This document shows positions 1 to 5,068 of a stretch of DNA of 7,841 bases, one piece after another. The translations under genes were made by a program, and so were the position numbers. The DNA lies in assembly GCA_937901395.1 (NCBI GenBank), contig CALCDB010000008.1, positions 1-7,841 of the forward strand, written 5' to 3'. Under the pieces are notes generated by a model, which searched no databases, was not told where the DNA came from, and saw nothing but the letters and a program-made list of their open reading frames with translations. Positions within the stretch are counted from its first letter, which is position 1, and every line of letters starts with the position of its first letter. Source of the DNA: an uncultured Verrucomicrobiota bacterium. GTDB lineage: Bacteria; Verrucomicrobiota; Kiritimatiellia; RFP12; UBA1067.

Positions 1-408
1 CTGAAGATGACACGGAAGGAGGGGAACGTCCTCGTCGTCAAGATGCGTGAGGACGGCATCGACTATCCGATCATCCCCGACAGGCTCAACGGCACGGGTG
101 ACGATTACGAGATTTTCCTTGGCAACGCCCAGTCCGACGTCGTGCAACTCCTCGTTGCGCCGAACGGACGGTTCGGCACGTATAGGAATTCGCATGAGTG
201 CGAACTTCCGGACGTGAAGGTCGGCGTGGACTTCGCGGACGGCCACTTTGCGGTGACGTGCGAGTTTCCGCTCGACACGTTGCCGGTGAAGAATGTCCGC
301 TACGGCAATTTCATGCGTTGTTCGTCCGGCTTCGAATGCGCGTGGAGTCCGACCCTTTGCCGTGTCCGCATGGCGACAGGACGCTTTGGCGAATTCCTTT
401 TCGAGTGA
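1..408 (+). CDS. C-terminal end of a probable carbohydrate-binding (CBM9/DOMON-like) domain protein, 5' truncated
   Basis: The frame is open from the first base of the window, so the true start lies upstream; an ATG at 7 is available but I see no reason to take it as the start. The 135 visible residues look like the end of a beta-sandwich domain of the CBM9/DOMON kind. There is a segment ending in an asparagine-glycine turn (VAPNGRFG), then an alternating hydrophobic strand followed by a phrase of the type 'EFPLDTL', and a C-terminal Trp-Ser-Pro followed by Arg-Phe-Gly-Glu-Phe. That final pattern is typical where such domains close behind bacterial glycan-active enzymes. A catalytic domain, if any, would be upstream and cannot be seen. 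The next gene starts 8 bases after the stop, which suggests an operon. Valine codons are GTC/GTG/GTT only, with no GTA in 13, unlike the genes from 681 onward. Family assignment is by pattern only and could be wrong. Confidence 0.5.
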   Translation: MKMTRKEGNVLVVKMREDGIDYPIIPDRLNGTGDDYEIFLGNAQSDVVQLLVAPNGRFGTYRNSHECELPDVKVGVDFADGHFAVTCEFPLDTLPVKNVRYGNFMRCSSGFECAWSPTLCRVRMATGRFGEFLFE

Positions 409-416
409 GGGTGGCG

Positions 417-1481
417 ATGCGGGGCGTTTTTTCGTGTGCTTTCTCATTGCTGATCCTGATGGGCGTTGCGGCGGAGGCGCCGCGGCGGCAGGAGAACTTC
501 CTGGATACGACCTGGAGCGATCCTCCGCTGCCGAAGGCGGCGCTGACCAACGAGGCCGACTATCTGCGGCGCAAGTTCCGGCAGGACGTGACCGATTCCG
601 CGACGGGACTGTCGTCGGAGGCGCTTGTGGCCGGGCTGGAGAAGATCGTCGCGGCGGGAATCAATCCGCGGGCATTGGCGGTAATCAAGACGTACGCCTT
701 CGGGAACGGGATGAAGATCGAATGCGTGGAGACGAAAGACATCGCCGGAAAGTTAGGGGCCGACGTCGCATGCGTGTATCTTCAACAGCCAGATTTCTAC
801 GGCACGATCGAAGATGCGGAGGCGATTGGCAAGGCGGCGCATCAATCGGGCGCGAAGTTCGTGATGGGGGTGAACCCAATCGCGGCGGCGATCATCAAGA
901 GCGCGGGAGAGTGCGGAGCGGATATCGCGGTCGGCGAAGGACAGCCGCTCGGGATGCCACTCGCATGGGGCGGGCCGTATCTCGGTTTCATGGCGGCGAC
1001 GAGCGCGATGATGCGCAAGCTCCCCGGACGAATCGTGGGCGAGACGGTGGACGCGGCGGGCAATCGCGCGTTCGTGCTGACGCTTCAGGCGCGTGAACAG
1101 CACATTCGCCGCGAGAAGGCGAGCTCGAACATCTGCTCGAATCAAAATCTCTGTGCGCTCACGGCGAGCGTATATATGGCGACGATGGGCACGAAGGGAC
1201 TCACGCAAGTAGCGGAGAGTTGTTACGCGAACGCGCATTATCTTCGCGACGAGCTTGCGAAAGTAGGCTTTACGCACGAAGACAAGGGAGAGTTCTTCCA
1301 TGAATTCGTGACGACTTCGCCAGTAGCGACGGGGCCGCTTCTGGATACTCTCGCGGATGCGGGGATATTGGGCGGATATCGGCTTGACGACAATCGTTTG
1401 TTGTGGTGCGCGACCGAGCTTAACGACAAGGCCGACATCGACAACCTGATTACGGTTTTGAGAAAGGCGGTGGCGAAATGA
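417..1481 (+). CDS. gcvPA: Glycine dehydrogenase (decarboxylating) subunit 1, N-terminus replaced by an unrelated exported segment (chimeric reading frame)
   Basis: From about residue 89 (V-I-K-T-Y) to the end at 354 this is clearly GcvPA, the alpha subunit of glycine decarboxylase (P-protein). It shows the conserved GEGQPLG (173-179), the GGPYLGF stretch, PGRIVGETVD, and REQHIRREKASSNIC (226-240), then a normal C-terminus. Full GcvPA is about 440-450 residues, so some 160-175 residues are missing, including the region before the conserved LKTYA-type strand that builds much of the large domain. In their place residues 1-20 or so form a signal peptide (MRGVF, hydrophobic core LLILMGVA, cleavage near AEA), followed by about 65 residues I cannot assign, perhaps the start of a secreted polysaccharide-active enzyme. 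I chose ATG 417 because of this signal peptide and a GAGG ribosome site 6 bases upstream; the frame is open back to 198 but that part is overlap with the previous gene. The stop overlaps gcvPB by 4 bases (ATGA). Such a protein would probably be exported and inactive, so the join may be an artefact. Confidence 0.85.
   Translation: MRGVFSCAFSLLILMGVAAEAPRRQENFLDTTWSDPPLPKAALTNEADYLRRKFRQDVTDSATGLSSEALVAGLEKIVAAGINPRALAVIKTYAFGNGMKIECVETKDIAGKLGADVACVYLQQPDFYGTIEDAEAIGKAAHQSGAKFVMGVNPIAAAIIKSAGECGADIAVGEGQPLGMPLAWGGPYLGFMAATSAMMRKLPGRIVGETVDAAGNRAFVLTLQAREQHIRREKASSNICSNQNLCALTASVYMATMGTKGLTQVAESCYANAHYLRDELAKVGFTHEDKGEFFHEFVTTSPVATGPLLDTLADAGILGGYRLDDNRLLWCATELNDKADIDNLITVLRKAVAK
675..700 (+). 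other. Junction between exported-protein sequence and gcvPA sequence
   Basis: Recognisable GcvPA similarity begins at about base 681 (codon 89 of the 417 start). Between 417 and 680, leucine is CTG in 8 of 11 codons and arginine is CGG in 6 of 7. From 681 to the stop, CTG is 3 of 23 and CGG 1 of 10. GTA valine is absent before 681 (0 of 18, counting the previous gene too) and is 5 of 17 after it, starting at 681 itself. Samples are small, but all three change at the same point where homology changes. Confidence 0.7.
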
Positions 1482-2860
1482 AGTTGGTGTTTGAACGCTC
1501 TCGCGAGGGAAGAGTGCAGAGCATTCTGCCGGCCGCAAGCACGCCGAAGCGCGAATTGAGCGCGAGCTTGCGCCGTCAGCGCAAATTGCACTTGCCGGCA
1601 TTATCGGAAATCGATCTCTCCCGTCATTACACCGAACTCGCCAAGCATGTGCATGGCGTAAATTCCGGCTTTTATCCATTGGGGTCGTGCACGATGAAGT
1701 ACAACCCCAAGATCAATGAAGCGTTGTCGGCGTTGCCGGGCTTTACGGATATCCATCCATTACAGTGCGCGCCATCAAGCGCGGGATGTCGTGAAGTAAT
1801 TTCCACATTGGAAAAGTGGCTTTGCGAGATTACCGGAATGGACGCGATGAACTTCACTCCGGCGGCTGGTGCGCATGGAGAGTTCACGGGCTTGTTGACG
1901 ATCAAGGCGTATCATGAAAGTCGCGGCGAGTTGAATACGCGAACGAAGATCATCGTTCCGGATAGCGCGCACGGGACCAATCCGGCATCGGCGAAGATGT
2001 GCGGCTTCACGGTAGTGAACATTCCATCGGCGGCGGATGGGTGCGTCGATTTGGAGGCGCTCAAGAAGGCGGTGGGGCCGGATACTGCGGGCTTGATGCT
2101 CACGAACCCGAACACGGTTGGCATTTTCGACAAGAACATACTCGAGATCACGAAGATCGTTCACGAGGCGGGAGGGCTTTGCTATTATGACGGCGCGAAT
2201 ATGAACGCGGTTATGGGCAAGGTCAGGCCTGGCGATATGGGCTTTGATGTGATTCACCTCAATTTGCACAAGACCTTCTCGACGCCACACGGCGGCGGCG
2301 GCCCGGGATCGGGACCATGCGGAGCGAAGAAGTTTCTGGAGCCATTCCTGCGGCGTATGCAAATGACGGCGTTCAATGGCAACTTCTTGGTAATCGTGAG
2401 AGCGCTTGCGTATGTGAAGAGCTTGGGCGCGGAAGGAATTCGCGCGGCGGCCGAGGGAGCGGTGCTGAACGCCAATTACATGAAGGCATTGTTGGAAGGC
2501 GCGTATAAGACGGCGTTTCCGGGTCATTGCATGCATGAGTTCGTGCTCACGTTGGAAGCGCTCAAACATGACAAGGGAGTATCGGCTTTGGATGTGGCGA
2601 AAGCGTTGTTGGATCGTGGAATCCATCCGCCGACGATGTACTTTCCGTTGATTGTTCACGAGGCGTTGATGATCGAGCCGACGGAGACGGAGTCGAAAGA
2701 TACGCTGGACGAGGCGGCGCAGGCATTCTTGGAGATTCTTAAGGAGGCGGATAGCGATGCGGAATCGCTGCACGCTTCTCCAAAGCGCACGTATATACGG
2801 AGACCGGATGAGACGCGAGCTGCCCGACAGCCAGTGTTGAAGTATTCATTCGGTAATTGA
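1478..2860 (+). CDS. gcvPB: Glycine dehydrogenase (decarboxylating) subunit 2
   Basis: This is the beta, PLP-binding subunit of glycine decarboxylase, which with GcvPA removes CO2 from glycine and loads the aminomethyl group on lipoyl-GcvH in the cytoplasm. At 460 residues it is close to the usual 470-490 and looks complete. The N-terminus MKLVFERS is typical. The conserved NSGFYPLGSCTMKYNPK lies at 62-78, the SAHGTNPASA loop follows near residue 165, and the PLP lysine is K265 in the motif NLHKTFSTPHGGGGPG. The C-terminal tail ending in VLKY after an Arg-rich stretch is also as in the family. The start overlaps the end of gcvPA (ATGA), and its stop overlaps the TTG start of the lipoate ligase gene (TTGA), so expression is probably coupled along the operon. 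Nothing in this gene looks damaged, in contrast to its partner subunit. Confidence 0.96.
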   Translation: MKLVFERSREGRVQSILPAASTPKRELSASLRRQRKLHLPALSEIDLSRHYTELAKHVHGVNSGFYPLGSCTMKYNPKINEALSALPGFTDIHPLQCAPSSAGCREVISTLEKWLCEITGMDAMNFTPAAGAHGEFTGLLTIKAYHESRGELNTRTKIIVPDSAHGTNPASAKMCGFTVVNIPSAADGCVDLEALKKAVGPDTAGLMLTNPNTVGIFDKNILEITKIVHEAGGLCYYDGANMNAVMGKVRPGDMGFDVIHLNLHKTFSTPHGGGGPGSGPCGAKKFLEPFLRRMQMTAFNGNFLVIVRALAYVKSLGAEGIRAAAEGAVLNANYMKALLEGAYKTAFPGHCMHEFVLTLEALKHDKGVSALDVAKALLDRGIHPPTMYFPLIVHEALMIEPTETESKDTLDEAAQAFLEILKEADSDAESLHASPKRTYIRRPDETRAARQPVLKYSFGN

Positions 2861-3648
2861 TTGTGGCAAGGCGTTTTATCGTCGAGGCGGACGGGTTTGA
2901 TGTCCATCATAATCAGGCGATAGAAGAGTTCTTGTTACGTCAATTGAGTGCGGGCGATTGCGGCCTTTATTTATGGCGCAATGCCCGCACTGTAGTTTGT
3001 GGAAGGAATCAAGATGTCCGCAAGGAGTGCAGAGTCGAGGTCTTGCGGGCGGATGGCGGAAAGGCGGCCAAGCGGCTTTCCGGAGGTGGGGCGGTCTATC
3101 ATGATTTGGGGAATCTTAATTTCTCGTTTTTTGCGGATGAGCACGAGTATGATGTGGCGCGACAATTGGGCATAGTGGTGACGGCATTATCGGCTTTCGG
3201 CATACGGGCGGAGAAGACGGGGAGAAATGATTTAGTAGTAGATGGGCGCAAATTTTCGGGCAATGCGTTTCTGAAGCAGGGCTTTCGGCGCTTGCATCAT
3301 GGTACGATCATGTTGGAAGTAGACAAGGCGGCGCTCGCGAAATACCTGACGCCCGCGCCGATAAAGCTCGCGCGCAATGGGGTAGCGTCGGTCGTATCAC
3401 GAACGATAAACCTAAAATCGATCGCTCCCGCATTGACCGTGGAGGCGTTAATCGGCGAGCTCAAGCGCGTCTATGCGAAAGAATATGGAGCGATGGAACG
3501 CGAGGAGTGGACGCAGGAAGAGCGAGAGGAGATCGCGGGGTACGAGCGGCGCTTTGCTTCTGACGAGTGGTTATTTTCCATTCCGGGGCAGGGGACTTCG
3601 GATGATGGCATAGAAGAAATCTTTATAGAAGAATGGAGGAATGCATAA
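2857..3648 (+). CDS. lplA: Lipoate-protein ligase A, short form
   Basis: LplA activates lipoate with ATP to lipoyl-AMP and transfers it to a lysine of carrier proteins, here most likely GcvH. Diagnostic motifs are present: R-L-S-GGGAVYHDLGN (73-85), which binds the lipoyl chain; NDLVVDGRK with the catalytic-type K132 followed by FSGNAF; HHGTIML; and KLARNGVASVVSRTINL. At 263 residues it matches only the N-terminal catalytic domain of the E. coli enzyme (338 residues) and ends shortly after the DEWLF segment, so the C-terminal accessory domain is absent. The K in the DGRKxSG motif argues against LipM/LipL octanoyl transferases, which use a cysteine. TTG at 2857 is taken as start because it overlaps the gcvPB stop as TTGA; GTG at 2863, two codons on, is the alternative, and no strong ribosome site separates them. 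The stop shares one base with the lpd start (TAATG). Confidence 0.93.
   Translation: MIVARRFIVEADGFDVHHNQAIEEFLLRQLSAGDCGLYLWRNARTVVCGRNQDVRKECRVEVLRADGGKAAKRLSGGGAVYHDLGNLNFSFFADEHEYDVARQLGIVVTALSAFGIRAEKTGRNDLVVDGRKFSGNAFLKQGFRRLHHGTIMLEVDKAALAKYLTPAPIKLARNGVASVVSRTINLKSIAPALTVEALIGELKRVYAKEYGAMEREEWTQEEREEIAGYERRFASDEWLFSIPGQGTSDDGIEEIFIEEWRNA
3635..3640 (+). promoter_or_regulatory. Ribosome binding site of lpd that decides its start
   Basis: GGAGGA, a near-ideal Shine-Dalgarno sequence, ends 7 bases before ATG 3648. The in-frame ATG at 3633 lies directly on top of this site and would add five residues before the FAD-binding strand, so 3648 is the likelier start. The site lies inside the last codons of lplA. 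Confidence 0.85.
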
Positions 3649-5036
3649 TGAACTTTGATTTAGCGGTTATCGGAGCGGGTCCCGCTGGATATGTGGGAGC
3701 GATCAAGGCGGCGCAATTAGGCATGAAGGTAGTAGTGTTCGAGCGCGACAAATTAGGCGGAACATGTCTTAATCGCGGGTGCATACCAACGAAGGCATAT
3801 CTTCGCGCGGCGCATGTTCTTGAAGAGGCGAAGCTTTGGTCGACATTAGGAATCACGGGAGAGAAGCCGGGCTTTGATTTCGCGGCGATGACTGCGCGCA
3901 AGGATGCGGTCGTTTCGCAATTGCAGATGGGAATCGCGGGATTGTTTAAGGCAAATGGGATTACGCTCGTAAGCGCGGAGGCGAAGATCGTAGGGGCGAA
4001 TAAGGTTGTTGCGAATGGCGAAGAGTATGAGGTAAAGAACATCCTAATCGCAGCGGGGTCGAGCCCGTTACGTCCGCCAATCCCCGGAATCGACGCGGAG
4101 GGAGTGTGGACGAGCGATGAGTTGCTATCGGGAAAATTCGTAAACGAGCTTACGATCGTAGGCGGGGGAGTAATCGGAATGGAATTCGCTTCTATGTACG
4201 CGGCATTGGGGGCGAAGGTAACGGTAATCGAGGCATTGGATAGGATGCTCGCTACGGTGGACAAGGAGATCGGGCAGAATCTTTCGATGATATTGAAGAA
4301 GCGCGGGGTAGCGATACGCACGAGTTGCAGAGTGAGTTCCTTTGAGCGGCGAGGCGACAAGACGGTAACGAGCTTTACGACGAAAGAAGGCGCGGCGGAA
4401 GAAGTAAGCTCGCAGGCGGTATTGGTGGCGATTGGGCGGCGTGGGAATGCGATGAATCTCGCGGATGAGCAAGTAGGGTTGGCAATAGAGAGAGGTCAGT
4501 TCGTAGTCGACGAGAATCATCAAACTTCGGTGGCTGGAATTTGGGCGGTAGGAGACATCGCGAAAGGCGATGTGCAATTGGCGCATGCGGCGAGCGCGTA
4601 TGCGATTCGGGCGGTAGAGGCGATGGCGGGGAAGACGGGCGAGACGGATACGAGCTTAATACCGGGGTGCATATTTACCGACCCAGAGATTGCTACAGTA
4701 GGGGTAACGGAGGATGAAGCGAAAGCGAAAGGGATGGAGGTAAAGAGCGCGAAGTATCTGATGAGCGGCAATGGCAAGACGATCATCGAACTCGCCGAGC
4801 GTAGTTTCATCAAGGTCGTGGCGGAGACGGCGACAGGGAAATTGGTGGGAGCGCAATTGATGTGTCCACACGCATCCGACTTGGTAGGAGAGTTGGCATT
4901 GGCGATTCGCAAAGGACTATCGGTTTCGGACGTCGCATCATTAGTGCATTCGCATCCAACCTTGGCAGAGGGCATCTTGGAGGCGTGCGAGAGTTGGTTG
5001 GGAACGGCGATTCATGTAGCGCCTCGACGTCGCTAA
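3648..5036 (+). CDS. lpdA: Dihydrolipoamide dehydrogenase
   Basis: This is the L-protein of the glycine cleavage system: an FAD flavoprotein that reoxidises dihydrolipoyl-GcvH with NAD+. It may also serve 2-oxoacid dehydrogenase complexes. The 462 residues match the family's usual length. It begins MNFDLAVIGAGPAG (FAD Rossmann motif GAGPAG at 9-14). The redox disulfide is C40-LNRG-C45 within GGTCLNRGCIPTK. The NAD-binding motif GGGVIG is at 172-177, the second FAD contact is AVGDIAKG, and the active-site His-Glu pair of the dimer interface is H436 and E441 in HSHPTLAE. It is thus complete and probably active. It overlaps the lplA stop by one base. Valine codons are mostly GTA here, unlike the first genes of the window. 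No terminator hairpin follows; the next gene starts 32 bases later behind its own promoter. Confidence 0.96.
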   Translation: MNFDLAVIGAGPAGYVGAIKAAQLGMKVVVFERDKLGGTCLNRGCIPTKAYLRAAHVLEEAKLWSTLGITGEKPGFDFAAMTARKDAVVSQLQMGIAGLFKANGITLVSAEAKIVGANKVVANGEEYEVKNILIAAGSSPLRPPIPGIDAEGVWTSDELLSGKFVNELTIVGGGVIGMEFASMYAALGAKVTVIEALDRMLATVDKEIGQNLSMILKKRGVAIRTSCRVSSFERRGDKTVTSFTTKEGAAEEVSSQAVLVAIGRRGNAMNLADEQVGLAIERGQFVVDENHQTSVAGIWAVGDIAKGDVQLAHAASAYAIRAVEAMAGKTGETDTSLIPGCIFTDPEIATVGVTEDEAKAKGMEVKSAKYLMSGNGKTIIELAERSFIKVVAETATGKLVGAQLMCPHASDLVGELALAIRKGLSVSDVASLVHSHPTLAEGILEACESWLGTAIHVAPRRR

Positions 5037-5047
5037 AGAGAAAAATT

Positions 5048-5056
5048 TGATATAAT
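5048..5056 (+). promoter_or_regulatory. Extended -10 promoter of the HTH-cupin-acyl-CoA synthetase gene
   Basis: The sequence is TGA followed by a perfect TATAAT, the extended -10 form TGnTATAAT of housekeeping sigma promoters. No good -35 hexamer is found 16-18 bases upstream, which fits an extended -10 promoter. Transcription would start near 5062-5064, only about 5-7 bases before ATG 5069. An 8-base palindrome CGACGTCG (5025-5032) sits around the -35 region, within the last codons of lpd; it could be an operator, but that is speculation. Confidence 0.6.
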
Positions 5057-5068
5057 ACGCAGTCTTTT

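Noticed and set aside
198..416. N-terminal extension of the gcvPA-containing frame back to 198
   Set aside because: It fully overlaps the upstream gene in another frame, is Arg-rich as out-of-frame high-GC sequence tends to be, and the signal peptide with a ribosome site starts at 417.
293..1096. Plus-strand second-frame open reading frame of 267 codons
   Set aside because: Dominated by Gly, Arg and Asp repeats of out-of-frame GC-rich codons, overlapping a well-supported gene throughout.
753..2773. Minus-strand open frames of about 300 codons opposite gcvPA and gcvPB
   Set aside because: They mirror highly conserved coding sequence and are very Arg-rich with no motifs, so they are shadows due to low stop frequency.
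3633..3647. Earlier ATG for dihydrolipoamide dehydrogenase
   Set aside because: It would sit on the GGAGGA ribosome site; ATG 3648 is correctly spaced and gives the family-typical N-terminus.
5037..5068. Terminator between lpd and the fusion gene
   Set aside because: The 32-base gap has no GC-rich hairpin followed by T's; the T run at 5065-5068 abuts the start codon and has no stem before it.
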